A stretch of DNA of 64,000 bases from Anthoceros angustus (taxonomy: Eukaryota > Streptophyta > Anthocerotopsida > Anthocerotales > Anthocerotaceae): the NCBI GenBank assembly GCA_010909165.1, contig MU008159.1, positions 2,294,001 through 2,358,000 on the forward strand. Reading direction: 5' to 3'. Of this stretch, positions 1-10,143 are shown piece by piece. Positions within the stretch are counted from its first letter, which is position 1. Each line of letters opens with the position of its first letter. The notes beneath the pieces were generated by a model. That model was not told the origin of the DNA. It saw only the letters and a program-made list of their open reading frames with translations, and made no database searches. Both the position numbers and the translations under genes were made by a program.

Positions 1-235
1 AACAAACACTTTCCGAGGGTGAAGATTCCAAAGTCCAATCGATTTAGCGTTTGCCACATGTGAAGACCTAAAGAGAGGGATCAAGAATACACGGTACAGG
101 CAAACGCAAGGTACACCTCGATCCACTATTGGACTAACACCATGTGGCATGGTAATGATTGTAAGTCGAAACGTATTTTGTCCGCATGTCTCAATCCATC
201 TTTTCCGTCTCCGAGGCGTGCCTCTGTGGATCACA
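1..235 (+). pseudogene. DUF7869-like protein, N-terminal block (copy A)
   Basis: The plus strand from the first bases encodes a stretch with FPRVKIPKSNRFSVC followed closely by a second Cys, which looks like a short Cys-Cys block ahead of the main domain. The same stretch recurs on the minus strand at 33.5-33.75 kb as FPRVKIPKSNRFSTC..C, so this is the left part of the gene whose core resumes at about 870. In members of this family as I remember them, a similar block precedes the DGMDQ core. A frameshift falls soon after the Cys pair, and the GC-rich palindrome array begins at about 240. The true start lies outside the window. The match to copy C is solid; the family name is my recollection. 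Confidence 0.55.
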
Positions 236-770
236 ACTTGGGGCAAAAGCGCCGGACGTCCGCCAGAAGCCGGACTCCCCGCCTCGCTGGGTGCAAATGC
301 TCCCAATGCGGACGTCCGCGAAGCTAGAGCTATGCTCCCAGTGGGGCGCAGATGCGGGACATCCACCGAGCTGATCACTGCGGAGCAATGCTCCCAATGC
401 GGACGTCCGCCTGACAGTCACCGAGCAACCCAGGCTGACGTCCGGCAAGCGGTGCCCGGGAGCGTACACGGACCGCCCAGCCGGAGCATTTGCTCTCGCC
501 GGACGTCCGTACGGCTGGGCTACCATTGGGAGCATTTGCTCCCGGCCGACGTCCGACGCAAACGGTCCCGCCTGGCTAAAGCAAGGCCGCCGGACTGGGC
601 CTGATGGGAGAATTCTCCCAATCGCCGGACGTCCTCACGGCCAAGGCTCGCGCCTAGATGGGAGCATTTGCTTGCTATGCGCCGGACGTCCGCCCACTGC
701 GCCTGCCGGGGTCCGTGGCTGACGTCCGCCGCTAGACTCCGAGTCCGGGCGGGGCCATTGTTCCCCGTGC
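236..770. repeat. GC-rich degenerate array of CGGACGTCCG palindromes
   Basis: At least eight ACGTCCG cores occur here, usually inside GCCGGACGTCCG or GCGGACGTCCGC, alternating with a second palindromic word, GGGAGCATTTGCTCCC or its halves (near 300, 390, 485, 525, 660). Spacing is irregular, roughly 40-100 bp. Open frames across it (149-604 +, 191-535 -) are a by-product of high GC content and low stop density. The array separates the N-terminal block of the DUF7869-like copy A from its core. Confidence 0.8.
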
Positions 771-869
771 ATCACTTGTGTGCATCACTTTCTGAGAGGC
801 ATACCTTTCGAACTATCCTTCGTTGTCGAGGAGAATTTAGATTGTCTGTTTTGGTGCTCTTGTTCCTAA

Positions 870-2740
870 TCTTTGTTTTCTGCCTCGGACGTCTGGCACT
901 TGGTCTCCGTTGGCGAGGACGAGACTGAACGTGTGCATGCCTATTCTGGCGCAGAGAAACTAGAGGAAGACTTGGAGGACCACAGAATTCAGGTGATAGC
1001 AGAACGAGCCAAGATGATCAAACATAGAGGAAAATGCTACGCTGAGCCACACCACTACATAGGACTCTCTATTGACGGTATGGATCAACAGAAGACCGGA
1101 CTTCCGCATTTCCTCCGGCCGCCAAAGTGCTGGACGCTCAGGTGAATATTCATGTGGTTGGGTGCATGGTGCACAATTATAATTGGACCACCAAGGTATA
1201 TCTTACCTTTCCTAACCTTCGTAATGATTCCAATCGACCATCGGATCATCCAGGATATCATCCTTGGGTACGAGAGTGTTGAGTGTTGTAAGCTAGACAA
1301 CACAATGAGAGAGAACAAGAACCAGCTACTATTTGCTTATTTGAATATGCTTATCGAGTTGGGCGTTTTGAGAAGATCAAGGTTGGTTTCTTGATGGTTG
1401 GACACACGCATGACCGTGATCGATCAAATGTTTAGCCGATTTTCACCGCCCCGGCACAAGGAGGCTTTTACTTTGCCTCAAATGTGCTAATTTTAGAGAA
1501 GGCATATTTTCCGAGACCTCAAGTGAAGTGTCTTATCGAGGTGCGACTTTAGAAGTTTTGTATGGCCAATCAAGAAAGGGTCCAGAGGATTTGACCGGTT
1601 TGTCGTTGAGCAACCGAACAAAAACTCTTTCCAGCATCAATTCAAGATTACAAAAGAAGATCAATATGGTCATGGGGCCGCTTATCCGAAGCAAAGAGTT
1701 CTCCACATCTATACAGTGGGAACCGGAGGACGGCCTTCGCCCCGAGAAGGATTCCAACCACGTACATTCTCGGCTCCTCTAGTTGGTTTACAGCCAAAGA
1801 GGACACACCGAGCAGCAAAAGCGCCTGAATTGTTTTTCAAATTTGAGACGGTCTCGAAAGCTCATTCGCTTATATCCTGCGAGGACCGGGTTTGGTGGAG
1901 CTTGTTCGAAAGACCAGAGGCTCGTCCGTGCCTTGATGGAGGGAAGGATCTTCCGTCCTCCACGCCTTGGAGATGGTATGACAGAAAAGTGCGGAGGCCA
2001 ATAGACAACCCTTCACGGTGCGGATGTAGCGTATAAAGTCGCCTAGGCCGATGATGCGAGAGTGATGTACTTGGGACCTTACCAACAAGTAGAGCGACGA
2101 GAGAGAAGAAGATGCTTTGAATGGTGATGTGGCGAGATCCGCCGGAATGATGGTTGCCGTTCTTGCGTAAGGGATGTCCAAAACCGCCTTCCGGATTGCA
2201 AGGGTGGATGATGTGGATTTCTCTGCGACATGCCTTATTTAGAAGCGCATTGGTGGGTGACGAACCACACCAACGCATTTGAAGGCGTATATGTACCAGT
2301 AAAGATTGGGAGGGATGCTCGACTACTGGGAGAAGGCATGGAGGCCGTGGAAGAGCATGTGTTCAATTAAATGTCCGTAAACTTTTGTTTTTCAAACCGT
2401 GATTTTGCTTTACGGCTTTACCCTCACTCGCCTAAGGCTTGAGGAAAGAGTCTCAAGAGCGATTCGGAAAACCTATTCGATACATCGTGGAAAGCCGATG
2501 GTCCCGCATGCTGCACCAAGTGTCATCCGGAGGAGTGATGCCTTCGCCCATTTATCGGACTCGATGCACCAGATGTCCCTATTGGTGAGTCTGATGGTGT
2601 TGGGCTCGAATCGGTGATGAACTTCTGGCCAAACCTCGACCTCTGAGATACCGTTACACCTCCTAAACGAAAGCGCGCCCGTCCACGAAAGTAGTTTGTA
2701 CTATTTGCTGGTGGAGGTTTAACCATAGTGCGGGGTTAAC
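870..2740 (+). pseudogene. DUF7869-like protein, core and C-terminus (copy A)
   Basis: Blocks in order, in shifting frames: HHYIGLSIDGMDQQKTGLPHF (about 1,050-1,110); NIHVVGCMVHNYNW (about 1,145-1,190); KLDNTMRENKNQLLFAYLNM followed by FEKIKVGFLMVGHTHD (about 1,290-1,415); MYLGPYQQVERREKK (about 2,060-2,110); VILLYGFTLTRLR (about 2,395-2,435); and a basic tail PPKRKRARPRK (about 2,660-2,695). The same order is found in copy C at 29.6-33.7 kb. Acidic residues in DGMDQ, LDNT and GHTHD are conserved, which would suit a metal-dependent nuclease or transposase fold, but this is inference. At least six frameshifts or stops make it non-functional as written. DUF7869-type proteins have no established function that I know of. 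Confidence 0.6.
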
Positions 2741-4095
2741 CTGCATCAAAGTTTCGTGAGGACAAGATTCAGAGATCATGAGGTACTTCATTCATCTTAA
2801 TGGGTTCCCTCGATTTCAATTGATGACAATTATCCCATGTATTTGTAGCAAGCACCAGCCAATCAACTCCCAATCGCACCATTTTACATCCGAGACGTGC
2901 CTCGAGAAAGGACGCTTGGTCATGACTTCTCCACCCTTACAAGAACTAGTTGAATTGTCCATTTTACAATCTTCCGCTTTGTATCAATCTCTGCACCGTA
3001 TGAGCGTGGAGGTGATTGTATGTGCCGGACGTCCACACATTTTTGGAGACCACCTCGACGTGGCTCGAAGGCGCGACCGCAATGTGCCGGACGAAGGATT
3101 CTTTTCCTTATGCTCCTTCGAACTTCGCGCAAGGTTGTATGTGTCCCTGTTTTTTATATTGTTTTGACGCTTTTGGACGGGCTGTGTAATCAGAGTACGT
3201 CACATTTCCTGTTCAGTTTACAAGATCGTTGATTAACATGCTAATATTTGAAGGGGCTGAATATACATCATGCGGCTTTATAGGCCAATATACGCTGAAC
3301 AGGGTTCGTGATGGGTACCAAATTGGTTCTATGCGACATAGTTAGCGGAAAACACTGAAAAATTATGGTGTTCAACATGTGGATCATAGGATCCATGGAT
3401 GACGATTGGAACAAGAATGGTCTGCACGCCGACACAATACATGATTCCAAGGGAATGGAGACCCATGCCGTAACAAAGTGCATAGATGCAAAACGTATGA
3501 ATCTGTGCGCTGTAGTATTTGCGGCTTATTTATGTATGTCCTCACGACCTCGCCAACCCAAAAGCTATAATGCATGGACTTTTGGAAAGGAATACATCCA
3601 ACACCTCGCAATATGGAGGATACCGTGGTCCGATTCGGGTGAGTTAGGGCGCCGCATGCCGCGCCATTTGCATGTCGGCGCCTAACGCCATGGTCACTTG
3701 CTCATTCGAATGTGCAAGGAGCAGGTCGGTTAGGCGCCGCATGTTGCATTTAGCCCGACCCGCCTTGCAACATCTAAATGAGATGGTGCCGCCGCCATAC
3801 CGATGCCATAGAACTGAATTCTGCTTGCTGGTCCACATGAGCAGAGGAACTTTGTTTTTATCCCCCCGTGTCCTGTTCTTTCAGCAACATGCCTCAAACT
3901 AGGGTTGGGGAAACAAAGTGTGATAAACCCTAGGGATTTGGGATCTCTACTTCTCTGCGAGAATGTTCAATGAAGAAATCGATCCGTTTCATGTAAGGGG
4001 GGCCCCGCATGCCCGTAGTAATAACAGTTTCTTTGTGATACGGGAGATAATAAAATTCACTCACAACCTGATACTACGCTCCCGTCTTCTCATTG
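2741..4095. other. Unassigned sequence between DUF7869-like copies A and B
   Basis: I recognise no gene. Short open frames (2,778-3,167 + and 3,365-3,685 +) show no family signature. A single GCCGGACGTCC word occurs near 3,020, the same motif as in the array at 236-770. GGCGCCGCATG occurs near 3,650 and again near 3,735, in a short direct repeat. Confidence 0.5.
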
Positions 4096-4099
4096 ACAA

Positions 4100-5040
4100 T
4101 GACAACACCATCCATTAGATCTCACTTATCTTTTACCAACCATCAGAATCACATCCTCACTCTTCGCCTGACTCTAAACCTTCTTCCTCATAGAGGACTA
4201 CTTCATGACCATCATCTTCGCTATCGATACCTGCATCTAGGGTGGAGGGCACAATGTGAGGACGAAGAGCATTCAATTTCTCTCTGATCGCTTTCTTGTC
4301 TGCTGCGTATAGATGTTTCTTGGATGTCAGCTTGAACCCATAATACACAATAATGGTTTTACGGACGAAGAGCTTCTGGATGTTCGGAGGCCTGAAACCT
4401 TTTCCCGCCTTGCCTTTCAAAGGTGCTGCTATGTCGCTATCGACCGAGAAAGTATTCCCTACATACTTCCTTCAAAAGCATCCGTGTGTTCGGTCCGCCA
4501 CCGGAACAAGAAATAGGGGTCGGACGTGAGGTGGACACCAACAACCTTGGCCACCAACGCCCTATTGTGAGTATCGCCTCACAAGGCGTTACAATGAACA
4601 TACCTTTTCTAATCTCCATGATGTCACCATTCATCCTCTCCACTTCCTCTTCACGCTGCTCAATGTTCTCGATATGCTCCTGTACATGTCCTTGGTACAT
4701 CCCGCAATAATGCTTCGGCCCAGAGAGCTTCATCCGAACCAGCAAGGAGGCACATTTGCTCGCCACGCCTATCATACCACTTCCACGGGTTTTCAAAACA
4801 AGTCCGATGTTATGGTCCACAATCGCTATGATCTCCTCTTGATCCTTCCGTAAATCATCCCACCACTCCCCTCAACAAAGATTCACATAAGTTGGTAACT
4901 TCAGCATCCCTTTCTTCAAGTGATCTACGCCATCACGTGCACTCAAGCCTCCACTTTTCTTGTCTTTTGCCCGCAATGCCATTAGGGAGTTGGGCCGATG
5001 ATGCTGTAGGCACAAACGACATAGTGTGCTGCATGCCGTT
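4100..5040 (-). pseudogene. DUF7869-like protein, C-terminal half (copy B)
   Basis: Read on the minus strand: a segment beginning FVPTASSAQLP (about 5,020), then IVDHNIGLVLKTRGSGM (about 4,820-4,770), then EALWAEALLRDVPRT, GHVQEHIENIEQREEEVERM (about 4,690-4,630), and finally a C-terminal frame ending at 4,157 with KTIIVYYGFKLTSKKHLYAA, DKKAIREKLNALRPH and a Glu-rich tail. These blocks match copy C at 29.6-30.9 kb (FVPLDTITPAPL, IVQNNIGLVLQ, EALLRDLPQR, VILYYGFTLNSRKH) and copy A at 2.05-2.45 kb. The DGMDQ and VGHTHD core is absent, so this is a truncated copy. The coiled-coil-like EQREEEVER stretch is clearest here. Several frameshifts are present. Confidence 0.55.
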
Positions 5041-5783
5041 TGACTTTATACATATTCTGCGTTTGGGATTTGAATCCTTTTATGCATATGTTCTGTGCCA
5101 TTGCTCTGTTCATAGTTTGCATACATTCTTTGCATGCGCCGACGCAGTCTCCCTGAAGACCGTATCCTGCATATCATATACGATGAAATCGGACAAAACC
5201 ATATTGTATGCCATTGACCAACCTGCGGCCAAAAACCTGAGGAATGAAAAAAGCCGCTTTTGTGACCGTGGAGCACATAGAAAATTGGTCCGAGGTTTCT
5301 GGAAGCGGCTTCGTATATTCAGCCCCTTCAAATATTAGCATGTTGATTTAGTTTTTTGGATTGGACTGTTTTCGGGAAATTTTATGATACCCATTCGCAT
5401 TGGGTCAACGCCCCGCAATCTGGTTCCGCTTCTTCGAGTGACTCGCTTCTTTGCATTCTCGGTTGCTGAAAACGCCCTCTGAGTTTGGTTTGTGGACTAC
5501 AAAGGGTTTGGCTTGCCTTGTTTCCACCCCGCCTAAGCTCTTGGATCATGAAATAGGTGTTTAATAGTCCTGCACTGCCCGTACCTCAAATCCGCCGATC
5601 GTCAAACCGAGGAACCTTCAATAGCTTATACTGCTTGCAAAGAGCGTGAAAGAAAAGTACATGAATAATGTCGTAGTAGACATGTCTTCCCACCTAGTTT
5701 TCTCAAGGTGTCTTTTGGCCCGTTTTGAGGGGGTGTTTTTGGTCCTTTGCTTGCCTAGTCCCTTTTAGTGGAGAATAACCCCA
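5041..5783. other. Unassigned sequence upstream of Copia element 1
   Basis: Short frames on both strands (for example 5,046-5,331 -) show no recognisable domain. The stretch just before 5,784 (GTTTTTGGTCC, TTTTAGTGGAG) could hold the leader of the Copia gag, but I could not identify an LTR or a primer-binding site here. Confidence 0.4.
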
Positions 5784-6460
5784 ATGCTGAGAGACGCTGT
5801 TCTATGGACAATAGTCGATGGGTCGGTGCCCTGCCCTGCAAATGGAACCCCAGACTATAATCAGTGGATAAAATCCGACAGAAGAGCCCGCAATCTGCTA
5901 ATTGCCGACCTTGACAAAGACATGGTTCACCAAACCTTCGGTGCCTCTACGGCACAAACCATCTGGGAACGCTTCATACAAATGTTCGAAGCCACCGACG
6001 CCCAACACTCCGCCACTACCGTAAGGAACTTTCACAACCTTAAACGGGGAAAGTATCCAAGCGCACCTTAGCACCTTCTGCACATTGAGAGCAAGACTGG
6101 CCTCCTGCAGGACTACCCTAACAGAGGATCAGGCGGCCATAGCCCTCCTGATGACCCTGCCATCAAACTGGCGCACATTTGTGGCAACCCAGAACGGTCT
6201 CATGAAGCAGTCTGCACACGCGAAGAAGCTTAAGCTAGGAGAACTCATGACCCTCTCGGAGGTCATCGCTGCAATAATTGAGGAGGACTCGGCTAGGGGT
6301 CCCTCCAAGAGTGTAGCCCCTGGACAAGCTCTCTTCACCTCACGTTCTAATGGACAGAGACAGACACGAAACAGGAATTGGCAAAGCAGGAAGGGAGGGG
6401 AAGGTTCTTCCCAATCAGGCCCTGCTAACCCCCATGGTAAGGGGAACTATAATTGGTGAA
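5784..6460 (+). pseudogene. Copia element 1, gag (UBN2-type)
   Basis: Two overlapping frames make one gag protein. The first (5,784-6,071) contains WTIVDGS, IKSDRRARNLLIADL and TIWERFIQMFEA, the usual Ty1/Copia gag pattern. After a frameshift near 6,060 the second (6,085-6,459) continues with ALLMTLPSNWRTFVATQNG and TLSEVIAAIIEEDSARG, then a basic Gly/Ser/Asn-rich region. The expected CCHC zinc knuckle is not seen downstream. The gag would form the virus-like particle of the retrotransposon in the cytoplasm. It is followed on the same strand by protease and integrase remnants. Confidence 0.75.
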
Positions 6461-6574
6461 GTCAGGGCACTATGAGCGAGTGCCGCAGCAAGCTTCTGAA
6501 CTAAGGAAACAAGGTTCCCCAAGTGCTCACCCTTACACGAGACCGCCAATTCGATTACCACCGACCACCACCAC

Positions 6575-7072
6575 TGAAGCCGCTTCCTCCTCGTACTTGG
6601 ACTGCGGTCACTCATGTCTGCAAAGACCATAATTGTTTTAGCACCTATCGAATCCTACATGGAGGAGGATCGATTTATGTGGTCGACAACAGTCTAAGTA
6701 CTAGTAATCGCACAGCTTACCCTACAAGGTAATCGAGGCACGATATCACTTTCAGATGTACTCCATGTGCCGACGGTCAGCAAGAACCTGGTATCTGTGA
6801 GCACTCTAACGGATGACAAGCAATACGAGATTCACTTCAAAGCTCAAAAATGCGAGATTTGTCCCTATGATAACCCCATTGATGTTACCTGCCACGGATC
6901 AAAGGAAGACAGGCTCTATCTCTTGGAAGCCTCCTCTCTTCTAGGAATAGCTCACCTAGCTCGGACTTCGACAGAGGCAGAGATAACCAAGTTTTGGCAC
7001 CTACCTCTAGGTCATCCCAGCTTGAGGCGCATGAAAGAAATGAAAGCTAGCCTGACTATATGCCGACCTTAG
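6575..7072 (+). pseudogene. Copia element 1, protease and GAG-pre-integrase region
   Basis: Near 6,590 the frame reads SSYLDCGHSC where intact Copia proteases have LDSGA, so the catalytic motif is damaged. A clearer frame from about 6,755 reads VLHVPTVSKNLVSVSTLTDD, the standard stretch between protease and integrase. It continues with DRLYLLEASSL and FWHLPLGHPSLRRMKEM, the GAG-pre-integrase (zinc-binding H...H) segment leading into integrase. The sequence stops at 7,072 and re-enters in the next frame as integrase. Confidence 0.8.
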
Positions 7073-7078
7073 AATTCG

Positions 7079-7465
7079 GATTCTCTATTCGTGAAGGCCG
7101 CTAGGAAAAGTAAGGAAGTGCCATACCCACGTGCTTCCTCCTCACCGTACACCGAGCTACTTGAGTGGTGCATATCGATCTTTGCGGACCCATGTCCACA
7201 CACTCGTTTGGAGGAGCTTCTTACCTTATGCCTATCATTGACGACAAGTCTCGTATGATTCACACTTACTTCCTCCGGCTGAAGAGTGAAGCCTTTACCA
7301 AGTTCAAGGAGTTTCACGCAATGGCTGAACTTCAGACCGACTATAAGCTCAAGTGTGTACGCTCGGATGGAGGAGGCGAATTCCTTTTTGGTGAATTTAA
7401 CTCCTACCTTACAGAACGAGGCTTCACTCAACAAGTCACCGTCCCCTACGCCACGCAAAGCGGTG
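7079..7465 (+). pseudogene. Copia element 1, integrase core, truncated
   Basis: The frame contains VHIDLCGPM (first catalytic Asp, about 7,170), MPIIDDKSRMIHTYFLRLKS and VRSDGGGEF (second catalytic Asp, about 7,365), then GFTQQVTVPYATQSGG. In intact Copia integrases the next block is TPQQNG..ER, carrying the catalytic Glu. Here the sequence departs before it, so the DDE triad is incomplete. The rest of the same polyprotein lies on the opposite strand immediately downstream (8,530 to about 7,500), which points to an inversion with its breakpoint near 7,460-7,550. Confidence 0.85.
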
Positions 7466-7499
7466 GCGGAGAAGCGCACAGCAGAGGCTCCAGGAGATG

Positions 7500-8530
7500 A
7501 TTGGCGGTCTGCAGTGCGTAGATGTTATCTGCGTAGTCAAGGCTGGCTGGGGCATAGCCCTTGACCACGAGCCTTGCTTTGAGTCTTTTTGTGGTTCCGT
7601 CGGACTTCAACTTACGTTTGAATGTCCACTTACATTTAATTGCTTTGCGGAGGGAGAGTGGGTGAGCACCTGTGTCTTCAAGCCTGAAGTCATATTCTTG
7701 CTGGACTGCCTTCATCCATCCTTCCTTGTCAGGTGATGCGAGTGCTTCTTCGAGAGTTGCTGGTTCCAGAACGTGAGTTGCAGCCAGCATTGCCCTTACC
7801 ATGAGGGTGGCAGGAGTGTCGGTCTCGGTACTTGTCTCTGCAAGTGGATTCTCAATTTCAGGAGCAATGGGAGCCGTATCTGCTGGAGTAGGTTGCTGTG
7901 GAGCAGGACCGGGCACATGGTATTCGTCAAGATAAGCAGGATGGCGGCGAGCTCTTGTGGATTGGCGCCGCTCGGGTATGGTAGCTGGTGGATTTACTCT
8001 AGCGGGAGCAAGATTAATTACTCCAGGTGCAGCAGCAGCTTGGGGAATCGGGGCTTGACCTACATCGACGGCAGGAGGGAGGAATGGACCAATTTGAGCA
8101 GCAGTTGGTGCCTTTGGTGGTTGCACAAACGAACTTGGGGCAGTTTGGTGCACGGAGGCTCAATTTCAGAGAGCTCAATTTCTACCATATTCTTCTGCTC
8201 ATTGCGAACGGGGTCGTCGAGGTCGGGATAGGAGCCAATAATGCTCCCGCTGTTTCCTGGAGCATCAAGGTGCTCGCGGACATAGACGCTCCGAGAAATG
8301 GTGATTTGATGTGAGGTTGGGTGGACAAGTTTGTATCCTTTCACGCCATCAATGTATCTGACGAATATACGTGTTTCAAGGCCAAATTTTCCAGTCTTGG
8401 AATCGTGAGTCGATGGCGTTTCTCCTTGGGAATCCATGAATAAGCATCGCCAAAATCCAAGATGGAGAGAGAGGGCACATGTCGTCCAAGCCTCAAAGGG
8501 GGTCTGTGTCTTACGGAATGGATAATCCGC
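7500..8530 (-). pseudogene. Copia element 1, integrase end, SH3-like domain and RT start, inverted
   Basis: Reading leftwards on the minus strand: KTQTPFEAWT (about 8,515-8,490, the end of integrase); a retroviral polymerase SH3-like stretch with GLETRIFVRYIDGVKGYKL (about 8,375-8,310) and HQITISRSV; a Pro/Ala-rich linker (about 8,150-7,850); then LEEALASPDKEGWMKAVQQE and IKCKWTFKRKLKSDGTTKR with LKARLVVKGYA, the beginning of Copia reverse transcriptase (about 7,760-7,560). RT stops before its YVDD motif. This half begins almost exactly where the plus-strand half (5,784-7,465) ends, so both probably come from one element. Confidence 0.85.
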
Positions 8531-8573
8531 CTAACCTCGCCACCAGCTAGTTATCAGAGACCGTAATTAATAG

Positions 8574-8741
8574 TGTTTAATAATTACGAACGGGTGTGCC
8601 TCTTCGGAAGAGACACCTAGTGACACTATTTAAGACACACTTTGTATACACCTTCTAGGCAGATTAACACGAAATATCTTTCTGAGCATGGCGTCTTGAT
8701 CATGCTAGATTAGATGCAATCCTACTGCTAGGATCTTCACA
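8574..8741 (+). repeat. Candidate 5' LTR of Copia element 2
   Basis: The segment starts TGTTTAATAA and ends CTTCACA directly before a tRNA-iMet primer-binding site, giving the TG...CA ends expected of an LTR. It contains a TATTTAAG box at about 8,627 and a short inverted repeat (CTCTTCGGAAGAG) upstream of it. At about 168 bp it would be a short Copia LTR. I could not find a matching 3' LTR after the polypurine tract near 11,215, so the left boundary is uncertain. Confidence 0.55.
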
Positions 8742-8754
8742 TGGTATCAGAGCC
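8742..8754 (+). other. Primer-binding site (tRNA-iMet) of Copia element 2
   Basis: TGGTATCAGAGCC is complementary to the 3' end of plant initiator methionine tRNA and is the standard PBS of plant Ty1/Copia elements. It directly abuts the CA end of the candidate LTR and fixes the element's orientation as plus. Confidence 0.85.
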
Positions 8755-9033
8755 TTGCAAAAGGCATCTTTAGTGCACCATGGTAGGGCACCCATTCTGA
8801 CCCTGATCCACTTGAGGGGTTCTTAATCCTGGAGTTTCTACAAGGGGGCTGGCCTTGCACCCTTCCCTCTCAATGCTTGGTTTGCATATGCACATTTTAT
8901 GGAGATATGATCCATCACGGGCTCCTATGAGACCAAAAGGAGACCATGGAAGAGGCGTAGCTTTTTGCCTTTCCATGCTTTTTACCATGCTCTTTTTGCC
9001 TTCTTAGCTTCTCAAGTTATCCTTTGAGAGGCC

Positions 9034-9605
9034 ATGGAGAGCACCCGGCAATCCAAGATCTGGCGATCCAAGACCCGGCGATCTAAGACCCGCCGGACTA
9101 CAGGATCGGAGGGGCTTCGACGTGCCCGCCGTGACTGCATTTGCTCACCTCTCTCTAGCCCAAAAGTGGATTGCTTTGTCCACGGATTCTCGGAAGACGA
9201 TCTCGTTCCCGGAGCATCCCGCAGCCTCCTACCAATTCACAATTCCGACGACTCGGACAATGAATTCCCAAGCAAGGAGGACACATGGTTAGAGCAAACC
9301 TGGGCGCCCCTCATGAAGCCGGAATTGTGCAGGATCGGCTCAGATTCAAAGAGGAATCCAGGAGATCCGCAAATTCGCAGGAGGATGACGCCCAATCCTC
9401 GTTCAATTTCTGCCTGAAATCAACCAAATCTAAGGAAATTTCTCTGCAGGAGGAGGCGCCCCAACCTCAGGCACTAGGATCGGCGGGAAACGGCGACCAG
9501 ATCCCCCTGTCGGAGCCGGTGCAAGGGCGCGCCATCGAGGGCACGCCATCGCCCGGGTGCACGGAGGAAGCGCTGGACGGCGATCAAGGCGATGGGCGCC
9601 GCTGA
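9034..9605 (+). CDS. Hypothetical ORF in the leader of Copia element 2
   Basis: An ATG at 9,034 opens a 127-residue frame with Arg/Lys/Ser-rich repeats at its N-terminus (SKIWRSKTRRSKTRR) followed by an acidic stretch (HNSDDSDNEF). An overlapping frame, 9,285-9,605, continues with FKEESRRSANSQEDDAQSS and SEPVQGRAIEGTPSPGC. The two may be one protein broken by a frameshift near 9,290-9,410. It lies between the PBS and gag, where most Copia elements have only a short untranslated leader. No family recognised. It could be captured host sequence or a leader without coding function. Confidence 0.3.
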
Positions 9606-10131
9606 ATCGGCCAAGGGCGACAACTTGTTGTCGCTTGCATGGCGAATCGGCGGCCTGCCAAACGGCAACTTGCTGTTGCCGCTTCAATCAACCTGATTCG
9701 CGGCCCCAACCGTGTGAATCCGTTTTTCGGCACTGCTTCAACCGCCTATCTTGGCGCCATTCACACAGCTTTTTGGACCTGTGGAACTTTGTGCCACCAC
9801 CCATTCATGCGCAAGTGAAGATTGAGCCAATTTGGACCCTGGAAGTTTTGTACCACCACCAGTATATGCGCAAGTGAAGATTGAGCTAGCCTCGCCCATC
9901 CTGCAACCGGAATCTTCGGCTTTTGCGGATCAAACTTCTCTTATGTGGGATCAGCTTGAGCACACGACTCGCCTTTTGGTGGACATAGTCTTCGCCTTCG
10001 TTATGATAGCTCAACCGGAAGATAACTTGATTCTGACTCTTTGGACTTTTGGTAGTCTCGATCTTTATGACCACAACCATGTGGAGGTTGTGGACCAGCT
10101 TATACAAAGACTTCAACTCGCTTTCAATTAA
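9600..10131 (+). pseudogene. Second leader frame of Copia element 2 with two direct repeats
   Basis: Between 9,780 and 9,885 two near-identical segments of about 58 bp repeat: TTTGTGCCACCACC...GCGCAAGTGAAGATTGAGC and TTTTGTACCACCACC...GCGCAAGTGAAGATTGAGC. The frame ending at 10,131 encodes VPPPVYAQVKIELASPILQP, then MIAQPEDNLILTL and VEVVDQLIQRLQLAFN before a stop 12 bp ahead of the gag ATG. It looks coding in composition but resembles nothing I know. Confidence 0.3.
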
Positions 10132-10143
10132 CGCCTTACCGCC

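Noticed and set aside
149-604. 151-residue plus ORF and 114-residue minus ORF
   Set aside because: Both lie in the GC-rich palindrome array; open frames on both strands reflect composition.
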